Source of the DNA: Candidatus Gastranaerophilales bacterium
GTDB lineage: Bacteria > Cyanobacteriota > Vampirovibrionia > Gastranaerophilales > JAILCC01
Assembly: GCA_024408745.1 (NCBI GenBank)
Contig: JAKSUS010000083.1
Location: 1 to 5,601 of the forward strand
Reading direction: 5' to 3'
DNA length: 5,601 nt
The translations under genes were made by a program, and so were the position numbers. Within the stretch, counting starts at the first letter, position 1; each line of letters starts with the position of its first letter. Positions 1 through 5,601 of the stretch are shown in pieces. The notes below the pieces were generated by a model that had not been told where the DNA came from, ran no database searches, and was given only the letters and a program-made list of their open reading frames with translations.

Positions 1-1
1 C

Positions 2-25
2 TCCTTCCCCCTCAAGGTGGAAGGA
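2..25. repeat. Imperfect GC-rich hairpin at left edge
   Basis: The arm TCCTTCC (2-8) pairs with GGAAGGA (19-25). After one C/T mismatch (9 against 18), CC (10-11) pairs with GG (16-17), closing on a TCAA loop (12-15). It is much richer in G+C than the surrounding non-coding DNA and sits five bases before a second hairpin. No T-run follows on either strand, so it does not look like a simple intrinsic terminator. It may be part of a dispersed palindromic repeat whose left part lies outside the window; that is inference. Confidence 0.55.
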
Positions 26-30
26 TAATC

Positions 31-48
31 GGTGCAAAAAATTGCACC
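31..48. repeat. Perfect 7-bp hairpin GGTGCAA-AAAA-TTGCACC
   Basis: GGTGCAA (31-37) and TTGCACC (42-48) are perfect reverse complements around an AAAA loop (38-41). The downstream sequence on the plus strand (CTACAAATTAC) has no U-tract, and neither does the minus strand (GATTATCC). An intrinsic terminator for an upstream gene is therefore possible but weakly supported. Together with the hairpin at 2-25 it forms a compact two-stem unit about 90 bases upstream of ychF. Its function is unknown; a dispersed intergenic repeat or an RNA-processing site are the likeliest readings. Confidence 0.6.
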
Positions 49-66
49 CTACAAATTACTTTTACT

Positions 67-124
67 TATACTTTAAAAAAATCCTTGCTTATTGTAAAGT
101 ATAGATAAGTATATGTTGTAAAGT
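67..124 (+). promoter_or_regulatory. Repeat-bearing leader/promoter region of ychF
   Basis: Two overlapping patterns are visible. TATACTTTA (67-75) is the exact reverse complement of TAAAGTATA (95-103), a 9-bp inverted repeat with a 19-base spacer. TTGTAAAGT occurs at 92-100 and again at 116-124, a direct repeat with a 24-base period. A promoter for ychF must lie here or further upstream, but no clean sigma-70 pair stands out. TTGCTT (85-90) could be a -35 element, with only poor -10 candidates around 107-114. The repeats could be an operator or chance in AT-rich DNA. Confidence 0.3.
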
Positions 125-141
125 GAGAGAAAGGGTTTAAA

Positions 142-1236
142 ATGTTAAGAGCAGGTATTGTAGGCTTACCTAATGTCGGAAAATCGACCTTATTTAATGC
201 TTTGACTTCTTCAAAAAATGCCGAATCGGCAAACAATCCGTTCTGTACGATAGAACCGAATGTCGGTGTCGTTATTGTGCCTGATGAAAGGTTGCAGGTT
301 TTAGCAAATTTATGCAGTTCAAAAGAAATTATTCCTACCGCTATTGAGTTTTGCGATATTGCAGGTTTGGTTAAAGGTGCAAGTCAGGGCGAAGGTTTAG
401 GAAATAAATTTTTGCATCACATCAGAGAAGTTGATGCTATTATTGAAGTTGTAAGATGCTTTGATGATGCAAACACGGTTCACGTTAACGGAAAAGTCGA
501 TCCGATTAGCGATATTGAAGTTATTAATATGGAACTTGCTCTTGCTGATTTGGCTTCAATAGAAAAAAGATTAGAAAGAATTTCTAAAAATATTAAAGCA
601 GGCGAAAAAGCGGCTTTAATAGAAAAAGAAATGATTGATAAGGTTCAAAAATTCTTAGAAGACGGTAAATTCTTTACCGAAAACGATTTTACGGATGAGC
701 AAAAACCTTACTTGCACGGTTTACATTTATTATGCGCAAAACCGATAATTTATGCGGCTAATGTTTCTGAAAATGATATTGCAACTTCTAACGATTATGT
801 TAAGCGTGTTGAAGAATATGCAAAAAATCAAAATGCTCAGGTCGTTATTATTTCTGCTCAAATTGAAGCAGAGCTTGTCGAACTTGATAAAGAAGAAGCA
901 AAATCATATCTTGCCGATTTAGGTGTTGAAAATTCGGGAACTGAAAGAATGATTAATGCCGTATATGATTTACTCGGTTTAAGAACATTCTTTACCGCCG
1001 GTGAAAAAGAAACAAGAGCATGGACAATTCCTGCAGGTGCAAAAGCACCTCAGGCAGCAGGTGTCATCCATACCGATATGGAAAAAGGCTTTATCAGAGC
1101 AGAAGTTACAGGATATAAAGATTTTGTTGAATCGGGTTCGTACACAGTTGCAAGAGATAAAGGTTTAACAAGAATAGAAGGAAAAGATTATGTTGTTGAG
1201 GACGGCGACCTTCTTCACATAAGATTTGCAAATTAA
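142..1236 (+). CDS. ychF: Obg-family ATPase/GTPase YchF (OLA1 family)
   Basis: This is a cytoplasmic P-loop NTPase of the universally conserved YchF/OLA1 group, which associates with ribosomes and in studied members prefers ATP. Visible motifs: G1 GLPNVGKST (residues 8-16), a switch I region NPFCTIEPN (32-40), G3 DIAG (72-75) followed by Leu76 where Ras-like GTPases have catalytic Gln (the HAS-GTPase hallmark), and NVSE (207-210) in place of NKxD, as expected for ATP preference. SAQIEAEL (238-245) is the G5 region. His114 in VHVNGKVDP matches the position of the catalytic His of E. coli YchF. A helical coiled-coil insert covers about 130-200 and a TGS domain about 280-363. The 364-residue length is normal for the family. 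The start is supported by AAAGGG (130-135), six bases before the ATG. It is the first of three same-strand genes. No peptidyl-tRNA hydrolase gene, a frequent partner elsewhere, is in view. Identification is very secure. Confidence 0.97.
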   Translation: MLRAGIVGLPNVGKSTLFNALTSSKNAESANNPFCTIEPNVGVVIVPDERLQVLANLCSSKEIIPTAIEFCDIAGLVKGASQGEGLGNKFLHHIREVDAIIEVVRCFDDANTVHVNGKVDPISDIEVINMELALADLASIEKRLERISKNIKAGEKAALIEKEMIDKVQKFLEDGKFFTENDFTDEQKPYLHGLHLLCAKPIIYAANVSENDIATSNDYVKRVEEYAKNQNAQVVIISAQIEAELVELDKEEAKSYLADLGVENSGTERMINAVYDLLGLRTFFTAGEKETRAWTIPAGAKAPQAAGVIHTDMEKGFIRAEVTGYKDFVESGSYTVARDKGLTRIEGKDYVVEDGDLLHIRFAN

Positions 1237-1262
1237 ATGTTCTATTTTTTTTAAATTAATAT

Positions 1263-1268
1263 TATAAT
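1263..1268 (+). promoter_or_regulatory. Possible -10 box for the TPR gene
   Basis: A consensus TATAAT hexamer lies 28 bases before the ATG at 1297, in the 60-base gap after ychF. The matching -35 position (1240-1245, TTCTAT) is poor, and the whole gap is AT-rich, so the match could be chance. If real, the transcript would carry a leader of only about 20 bases with no purine-rich ribosome binding site. Confidence 0.3.
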
Positions 1269-1296
1269 AATAAATATAGATAAATAAGATAATAAC

Positions 1297-2934
1297 ATGT
1301 CAGTTACAAAAGATAATCAGGATAATAAAAAATTAAAAGAGTTAGAGTCAAAAATTATTTCTTTGAGTAAGAATAATAAACTTGAAGATGCAATTGACGT
1401 GTGCAAAAACGCAATTGAAGCTTATCCGACTAATGCTAAATGGCATATCCATCTTGGCGATATCTATATTAAAAAACATCAAGATATTTATAATATAAGA
1501 CAATTTGTTGATGAAGCAATTACAGAATATCAAATTGCCTTAGAAAATAACTACGACTCTGCAAGTGCACATTATAAAATTGCTTTTGCTCAATACTTAA
1601 AAGGTGAAATTGATAAGGCTTTAAATCAGATAAATATAACTATTAAAAATAAGCCCGATTGCAGAGATGCATATTATTTAAAAGCAAAGATTTTATTAAA
1701 AAAAGATGCTATTCAGGAAGCATATTATAACTTGTTATTATCTATAAAATACAGTCATTGCAATAACGCAAGAGCACATTATCTTGCATTTATTGCAAGC
1801 AGAATAATGTATCCGAATTTCGTTTTAAAATATCCTCTCGGCGTATTGTTCCAGCGTATAAGACACAATGTTTCAATGTTTTTGCAGTTAGCGTTTGATA
1901 AAGAGGCAATAAAAGCAGTACATAACAAAATTAAAAATCTTATTGCTTTTTATCCGACATTTTTAAAAGGTGCATATTTGGAAAGAATCGGTTCTGTTGA
2001 TGCGGCGATTGAATTGTATGTTGATAAAATTGAAGATGCTCCGGGATTTTTGGATTTATACATTATTCTCGGTAACGCTTACAGAATGATTGGTAAATAC
2101 GAAGAAGCAATTAATGAATACAGAATGGCAATTTGGCATGATCCGTTGAATTTGATTGCATATAAAGCACTTTGCCAACTTTATGAAGAAACAAACGAAT
2201 TTGATAAAGCAATAGAAACTTATAAAAAATTAATTGAATTACAACCAAGATTTCCTATTCTTTACAGTAATTTGGGGAATATCTTATACATGAAAGGTGA
2301 TATTGATGAAGCTATTCAATATTACCAAATGGCTATAAACTTAAATCCGAGTAACGAATGGACAAGTTTGGTCGCGCAAATGCTTGCACATGTTCAGCAT
2401 GAAGCAAAACAAAATTATGATGCCGCAATCAGTGCTTATCAAAGTGCACAACAACTTAATCCTAATGATATGGAAACTTATATTAATTTAGGAAGCGTTT
2501 TCTATGATAAAGGCGATTATGCAAGTTCGCAAATGGTTTATCGCTTGGCATTGGAATTAGACCCTACAAACGCAAGATTACATTGTAATTTAGCATATTT
2601 ATTGTGGGGTAAAAATGAAATTGATGAAGCAATGAAAGAATATAAATTAGCAATAAAATTTGACCCTGATTATGATATTGCTCATAATAACTTAGGTGTT
2701 TTATATTTAGATGATTTAGGCAAGGTTAAAGAAGCAATTGAATGCCTTGAAAAATCAATTAAAGCTAATCCCAATTATGCGTTAGGATATTATAATTTAG
2801 GACGTGCAATGGTCGTTTGCGGTGATAAGATGGAAGCAGCAAGGCTTTATCAAATTGCTTTAGATATAAATAAAATAACAAATGAAATTGACCCTGCGGA
2901 AATTCAAGACCACCTGAACGATTTATTTGAATAA
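1297..2934 (+). CDS. Tetratricopeptide repeat (TPR) protein
   Basis: This 545-residue protein is built mainly of TPR units, which form helix-turn-helix superhelices that bind other proteins. About 12 units can be traced, many ending in the typical xxP: an N-terminal block near residues 12-155, then a block from about 219 to 527 (for example 252-284 with LGNAYRMIGKYEEAINEY, 320-352, 392-424, 426-458, 460-493). Between the blocks, residues about 155-218 do not follow the TPR pattern and include YPLGVLFQRIRHNVSMFLQLAF (178-199, shown only to name the region). Irregular insertions occur near 60-72 and 355-372. There is no signal peptide, clear transmembrane helix or enzymatic domain, so a cytoplasmic scaffold or adaptor is inferred; the partner is unknown. 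The ATG at 1297 is preceded by AT-rich sequence (ATAAGATAATAAC) with no Shine-Dalgarno match, unlike the neighbouring genes. It lies 60 bases after ychF and 92 bases before the protease gene. The family call is firm, the specific role is not. Confidence 0.9.
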   Translation: MSVTKDNQDNKKLKELESKIISLSKNNKLEDAIDVCKNAIEAYPTNAKWHIHLGDIYIKKHQDIYNIRQFVDEAITEYQIALENNYDSASAHYKIAFAQYLKGEIDKALNQINITIKNKPDCRDAYYLKAKILLKKDAIQEAYYNLLLSIKYSHCNNARAHYLAFIASRIMYPNFVLKYPLGVLFQRIRHNVSMFLQLAFDKEAIKAVHNKIKNLIAFYPTFLKGAYLERIGSVDAAIELYVDKIEDAPGFLDLYIILGNAYRMIGKYEEAINEYRMAIWHDPLNLIAYKALCQLYEETNEFDKAIETYKKLIELQPRFPILYSNLGNILYMKGDIDEAIQYYQMAINLNPSNEWTSLVAQMLAHVQHEAKQNYDAAISAYQSAQQLNPNDMETYINLGSVFYDKGDYASSQMVYRLALELDPTNARLHCNLAYLLWGKNEIDEAMKEYKLAIKFDPDYDIAHNNLGVLYLDDLGKVKEAIECLEKSIKANPNYALGYYNLGRAMVVCGDKMEAARLYQIALDINKITNEIDPAEIQDHLNDLFE

Positions 2935-2959
2935 GTTTGTATTATAAAATAAAAATTTA

Positions 2960-2990
2960 TTGGAAATATAAATTTATAATGTGCTAATAT
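2960..2990 (+). promoter_or_regulatory. Candidate extended -10 promoter for the protease gene
   Basis: TTGGAA (2960-2965, 4 of 6 consensus -35 bases) is followed after 19 bases by TAATAT (2985-2990), with TG two bases upstream (2982-2983), an extended -10 arrangement. A second hexamer, TATAAT (2975-2980), lies just upstream but lacks a usable -35. An AT-only inverted repeat, AAATTTAT (2953-2960) with ATAAATTT (2968-2975), overlaps this region and is too weak to be a terminator. The spacer is longer than ideal, so the call is tentative. Confidence 0.35.
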
Positions 2991-3026
2991 ATATTTATAA
3001 ACCATTTGGAAACGAGGAATTAAATA

Positions 3027-4247
3027 ATGAATAAGAAATCTATTTCAAAAATATGTTTGATAATAATATTAATTGTTTCAATTTTTATTTTTAAATCTGA
3101 TGCTTTTGCATATACTCCGCAATCACTTTATGACGAAGTGTGGAAGTTAGTTTATGCAAAATATGTTGATCAGACTAATAACGGTCAGGTTTGGCAAATG
3201 TGGCGTCATAAATATGATGACAAATTGCAAACAGATGAAGATGCTTATGTCGCAATAGATACTATGCTTGCAAGTTTAAATGACCCTTATACAAGATTTT
3301 TGCCACCGAGTGAATTTGAAGAAGAAGGAAATTCAATAAGCGGAACGTTAAAAGGTATCGGAGTTCAAATAAGTGTTAAAGACGGAAAACTTCTTGTTAT
3401 AGCACCGATTGAAGATACTCCGGCTGCAAAAGCAGGTTTAAAAGAAAATGATTATATTGTTGAAATTGACGGCAAAAGTACAAAAGGTATGACCGTTAAA
3501 GATGCAGCCGATAATATTAAAGGTGAAGAAGGAACAATTGTTAAACTTTTAATCAGACGCGGAAATGTTGATAAAGTTTATGCAATTCCGAGAGCTGAAA
3601 TAAAGTTAAAATCAATTTCAACTATACCTCCTAATAAATTCCCGCTTAATTATAATGTAGGTTATATAAGATTAAGTACTTTTATGAACAAAAGTGCAAC
3701 AACAGAATTTTCTAATGCACTTATAAAATTAAAAGATAAAAAAGGTTATATTATTGACCTTCGTTCAAATCCGGGTGGCTTATTAGCAAATGCAATATAC
3801 ATTTCGGATATGCTTTTAAACGGTGGTACAATCGTTAGTACGGTTGACAGAGATGGTTACAAAGAAGACACAAAAGCAGCAAGAAAAGTTTCTACAACTA
3901 AACCGATAGTCGTTTTGATTAACGGCGGAAGTGCGAGCGCAAGTGAAATTTTAAGCGGTGCTCTAAAGGATAACGGCAGAGCAACTTTAGTTGGTGAAAA
4001 AACTTTTGGTAAAGGTTTGGTTCAGGAAATAAATAAACTTTCAGGCGGAAGCGGATTAAATATTACAACTCAAAGATATTTAACTCCAAACGGAACGGAT
4101 ATTCATAAAAAAGGTATTACCCCTGATGTTCAGGTTGTTTTAACAGAAGAAGATATAATAAAAGGACGAGATCCTCAACTTGATAAAGCACAGGAAGTTT
4201 TAGTAAAGAAAATTACCGCACAAAATAATATTGCAAATAAGAAATAA
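3027..4247 (+). CDS. S41 carboxyl-terminal processing protease (CtpA type)
   Basis: This is a secreted or periplasmic serine protease of peptidase family S41A, which trims or degrades envelope proteins from their C termini. A Sec signal peptide is clear: basic MNKK, a hydrophobic core at about 9-22, and AFA (26-28), giving likely cleavage before Tyr29. The mature part has an N-terminal helical region ending in LNDPYTRFLPP (84-94), a PDZ domain at about 100-187 (GIGVQI at 110-115, with TPAAKAGLKENDYIVEIDG inside it), and the protease core at about 205-370. Catalytic residues fit the Ser-Lys-Gln pattern: Ser304 in GSASASEI, Lys329 in TFGKG and Gln333, with the spacings of 25 and 4 known from the family. 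The 406-residue length is usual for CtpA/CtpB and far shorter than E. coli Prc. GAGGA (3014-3018) lies eight bases before the ATG. The N-terminal pattern resembles cyanobacterial CtpA, whose photosynthetic members mature the D1 protein; a non-photosynthetic host would need another substrate. The gene ends flush against the convergent kinase gene. Confidence 0.95.
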   Translation: MNKKSISKICLIIILIVSIFIFKSDAFAYTPQSLYDEVWKLVYAKYVDQTNNGQVWQMWRHKYDDKLQTDEDAYVAIDTMLASLNDPYTRFLPPSEFEEEGNSISGTLKGIGVQISVKDGKLLVIAPIEDTPAAKAGLKENDYIVEIDGKSTKGMTVKDAADNIKGEEGTIVKLLIRRGNVDKVYAIPRAEIKLKSISTIPPNKFPLNYNVGYIRLSTFMNKSATTEFSNALIKLKDKKGYIIDLRSNPGGLLANAIYISDMLLNGGTIVSTVDRDGYKEDTKAARKVSTTKPIVVLINGGSASASEILSGALKDNGRATLVGEKTFGKGLVQEINKLSGGSGLNITTQRYLTPNGTDIHKKGITPDVQVVLTEEDIIKGRDPQLDKAQEVLVKKITAQNNIANKK

Positions 4248-5333
4248 TTAAATAACAATACAGCTTTTCGGTAGATATATCGTAAATACTGAACCTTTTT
4301 TAGGTGTTGAAGCGACTTCGATTTTTCCTTTATGTGCTTCTATGATTTTTTTAGCAACATATAATCCTAATCCTGTTCCTAATCTTCTGAATTTTTTTGC
4401 ATAACTTACATATTTATCAAAGATATGCGTTAGCTTTTCTTTAGACATTCCTATCCCTGTATCTTCTATTTCTATTTGTATAAAATCATTTTTAATACAA
4501 GTTGATATTATTACGGAACCGTTAGCATTATTAAATGTTATAGCATTAGATAATATATTGGATATTGCTCTTTTTAATTCTAATTTATCTGCAGAAATAT
4601 TTATATCCATGTCTAAGTTCAATGTATAAATGACATTTTTCTCATCAAATAGACATTTAAAATCACCTGTACAATTTTTAATAAATTCATTAAGTAAAAA
4701 TGTTGTTTTATTTAATTCTACCTGCTCATTTTCATATTTGTATTTAGCAAGAAGCGTATCTAACATACTCATCATAAATTTATTAGAATTTAAAATTTCA
4801 GCAATTATTTCATTTTGTTCTTGTGTAAGTTTCCCAAAACGATTTTTTAAAAGCAGTTCCAAAGATAAAATATTTGCTCTTACGGGTGTTTTCAAGTCAT
4901 GCGTCAATGTTGCAATAAAATTATCTTTCTGTGCCTGTATCTCTTTTTGTTCTGTTATATCTTTCAAAATTATTATGTACCTGTCTATTATATTTGAATT
5001 ATTAAAGTGCTTTATTATTTTGCTTTCTAAAACTCTTTCATGAATTTTGTCTTTTACTTTAACAAAATAACTTTTCTCATCAAAAAAATCATCAGGCAAT
5101 TGTATAATTCCCTTAACTTTATTTATAAAATTTTCACCTGTAAGATTATCATTATCAAATAAATTTGAAAATTTATCGGAATAGGATATAATTTGCTTTT
5201 TATAATCAAGAACAATAATCATATCATTAGAAAACAAGTTAATATTTTTTATAAAGAAATCTTGAAAATCATAATCAGCAACAAAATTACTTATATTATT
5301 TTTGCCGTTAATAATTGATAATTCTACAGCCAT
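4248..5333 (-). CDS. Soluble PAS-like sensor histidine kinase
   Basis: This is a two-component sensor kinase of 361 residues (numbered from the chosen start). Residues about 35-128 resemble a PAS fold: IIVLDYKKQIISYSDKF near the front and IIILKDITEQKE at the end, the usual PAS-to-HisKA junction. The dimerisation domain carries the H-box LTHDLKTPVRA, with phospho-acceptor His145. The ATPase domain has the N box (Asn259 and Asn263 in NILSNA), G1 DTGIGM (291-296), an F box FDKY (305-308) and G2 GTGLGL (319-324). All key residues are present, so it should be active. No transmembrane helix or signal peptide is visible, which implies cytoplasmic sensing; the ligand is unknown. An ATG two codons upstream (5339) is also in frame, but GGGAG (plus-strand 5341-5345) sits one base from it and seven from the ATG at 5333, favouring the latter. 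No response regulator gene is in the window, so the partner is unknown. The stop abuts the protease stop. Confidence 0.93.
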   Translation of the reverse strand: MAVELSIINGKNNISNFVADYDFQDFFIKNINLFSNDMIIVLDYKKQIISYSDKFSNLFDNDNLTGENFINKVKGIIQLPDDFFDEKSYFVKVKDKIHERVLESKIIKHFNNSNIIDRYIIILKDITEQKEIQAQKDNFIATLTHDLKTPVRANILSLELLLKNRFGKLTQEQNEIIAEILNSNKFMMSMLDTLLAKYKYENEQVELNKTTFLLNEFIKNCTGDFKCLFDEKNVIYTLNLDMDINISADKLELKRAISNILSNAITFNNANGSVIISTCIKNDFIQIEIEDTGIGMSKEKLTHIFDKYVSYAKKFRRLGTGLGLYVAKKIIEAHKGKIEVASTPKKGSVFTIYLPKSCIVI

Positions 5334-5340
5334 ATTCATT

Positions 5341-5345
5341 CTCCC
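5341..5345 (-). promoter_or_regulatory. Ribosome binding site that decides the kinase start
   Basis: CTCCC on the plus strand reads GGGAG on the minus strand. Seven bases separate it from the ATG at 5333, a normal spacing. Only one base separates it from the ATG at 5339, too close for initiation. The protein therefore more likely begins MAVELS than MNMAVELS. Confidence 0.6.
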
Positions 5346-5369
5346 GATGTTAAAAATACTTCCGATGTT
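5344..5369 (-). repeat. Direct repeat CCGATGTT in the kinase leader
   Basis: CCGATGTT occurs at 5344-5351 and again at 5362-5369, an 18-base period. On the minus strand the copies read AACATCGG and are each preceded by A/T-rich TTAA- or TTTT-type sequence. A third AACAT lies in the palindrome at 5371-5380. The downstream copy runs directly into the ribosome binding site. With the predicted transcription start near 5368, the pair would lie at or just after the start, a position suited to a repressor or leader control. Function is inferred only from position. Confidence 0.4.
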
Positions 5370-5370
5370 T

Positions 5371-5380
5371 TAACATGTTA
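5371..5380. promoter_or_regulatory. 10-bp palindrome TAACATGTTA, possible operator
   Basis: TAACATGTTA is a perfect 10-bp palindrome and contains the predicted -10 hexamer of the kinase promoter. A dimeric regulator bound here would block RNA polymerase. Ten-base palindromes are not rare in AT-rich DNA, so the operator reading rests on its placement. Confidence 0.35.
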
Positions 5381-5403
5381 CAAAGGATTTTATATATTAA
5401 CAA
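5375..5403 (-). promoter_or_regulatory. Candidate sigma-70-type promoter of the kinase gene
   Basis: On the minus strand, TTGTTA (plus 5398-5403, 4 of 6 matches to the -35 consensus) and TAACAT (plus 5375-5380, 4 of 6 matches to the -10 consensus) are separated by exactly 17 bases. The predicted start, near 5368, would give a leader of about 35 bases that contains the direct repeat and the ribosome binding site. This is the best-spaced promoter candidate in the window. Confidence 0.45.
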
Positions 5404-5487
5404 TTAGACAGTCGGGTAATATAAAATTTAAACATAAATTTATTTGTTAGTAACTATTTATAAAATAATGGCAATTATTTTAAGTAA

Positions 5488-5505
5488 TTTTTTTTTATAT
5501 ATATA
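5488..5505. repeat. T9 tract followed by alternating AT run
   Basis: Nine consecutive T (5488-5496) run into alternating ATATATATA (5497-5505), ending 24 bases before the next start codon. On the plus strand no GC-rich stem precedes it, so it is not a terminator. It could act as an upstream promoter element or a slippage-prone spacer for the gene at 5530. Confidence 0.4.
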
Positions 5506-5529
5506 AGGATAGTTAAAATCGGGATTGGC

Positions 5530-5601
5530 ATGGACAACAAGGAAAATATCGAAGAACAAGAATTTGAAACAGTTAGCAAAAGCCCTATTCTTATTTCTTT
5601 A
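5530..5601 (+). CDS. Start of an unidentified gene, cut by the window edge
   Basis: An open frame of 24 codons begins with ATG at 5530 and continues past the window end. It encodes an acidic, glutamate-rich N terminus (MDNKENIEEQEFE) followed by a more hydrophobic stretch, SPILISL. GGGA (5521-5524), five bases before the ATG, is a modest ribosome binding site; a stronger AAGGA (5505-5509) is 20 bases away, too far to serve this start. No earlier in-frame ATG is seen in the 30 bases upstream. It is divergent from the kinase gene, sharing a 196-base intergenic region, so joint regulation is possible. The fragment is too short to assign a family, and whether the hydrophobic part is a membrane segment cannot be judged. 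Confidence 0.6.
   Translation, partial: MDNKENIEEQEFETVSKSPILISL

Noticed and set aside
1237..1262. T8 run after ychF as a possible intrinsic terminator
   Set aside because: The run TTTTTTTT (1245-1252) has no GC-containing stem before it; the flanks are AT-only and could not form a stable terminator hairpin.
1348..1533. Minus-strand open frame of 61 codons inside the TPR gene
   Set aside because: It lies wholly within a well-supported TPR coding region, its product is low-complexity and hydrophobic as expected from the reverse complement of AT-rich codons, and no ribosome binding site or family signature supports it.
1297..2934. Repetitive coding sequence as a DNA-level tandem repeat
   Set aside because: The periodicity is at protein level (34-residue TPR units); the DNA of the units has diverged and shows no near-identical tandem copies.
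2953..2975. Inverted repeat AAATTTAT / ATAAATTT as terminator of the TPR gene
   Set aside because: The 8-bp stem is made only of A-T pairs and has no following T-run, so it is too weak; it also overlaps the promoter candidate for the protease gene.
3027..3110. Lipoprotein signal (Cys10 of the protease)
   Set aside because: Cys10 precedes the hydrophobic core rather than following it, so there is no lipobox; AFA at residues 26-28 fits ordinary signal peptidase cleavage.
4630..5043. Plus-strand open frame of 137 codons opposite the kinase gene
   Set aside because: The minus-strand kinase has all its catalytic motifs across this interval. The opposite frame gives a Ser/Phe/Ile/Leu-rich product without domains, typical of antisense to an AT-rich gene.

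Overview
The window is AT-rich (roughly one third G+C by eye) and looks like ordinary bacterial chromosome. It holds four complete genes and the first 24 codons of a fifth. The lineage is an inference. The carboxyl-terminal protease has a cyanobacterial-type CtpA front end (a spaced W..R..Y pattern, then AY.AI..ML..LNDPYTRFL), the kinase has an H-box of the form THDLKTPVRA, and base composition is low in G+C. Together these fit a non-photosynthetic cyanobacterial relative such as Gastranaerophilales / Melainabacteria (Vampirovibrionia), but another low-G+C group is not excluded.

Layout: 1-141 is non-coding, with two back-to-back hairpins (2-25 and 31-48) and then a repeat-rich leader. 142-1236 (+) is ychF, the universally conserved Obg-family ATPase/GTPase. 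1297-2934 (+) is a soluble protein made mostly of tetratricopeptide repeats. 3027-4247 (+) is an exported S41 carboxyl-terminal processing protease with an intact Ser-Lys-Gln active site. 4248-5333 (-) is a soluble PAS-like/HisKA/HATPase_c sensor histidine kinase that meets the protease tail to tail with no gap: the hexamer TAATTA supplies both stop codons. 5334-5529 is a divergent intergenic region with a good candidate promoter for the kinase, a 10-bp palindrome and an 8-bp direct repeat. A new gene starts at 5530 (+) and runs off the window.

How the genes relate: ychF, the TPR gene and the protease gene share a strand with gaps of 60 and 92 bases, and no GC-rich terminator is visible between them. 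They could be partly co-transcribed, although each has its own AT-rich promoter-like sequence. Their functions (translation-associated NTPase, protein-interaction scaffold, envelope protease) do not form an obvious pathway. The kinase has no response regulator in view and is an orphan as far as this window shows.

I see no CRISPR array, RNA gene, insertion sequence, phage gene or recognisable new defence or biosynthetic system. The points most worth a second look are the hairpin pair at the left edge, the zero-gap convergent stop codons, and the repeat-bearing control region of the kinase.
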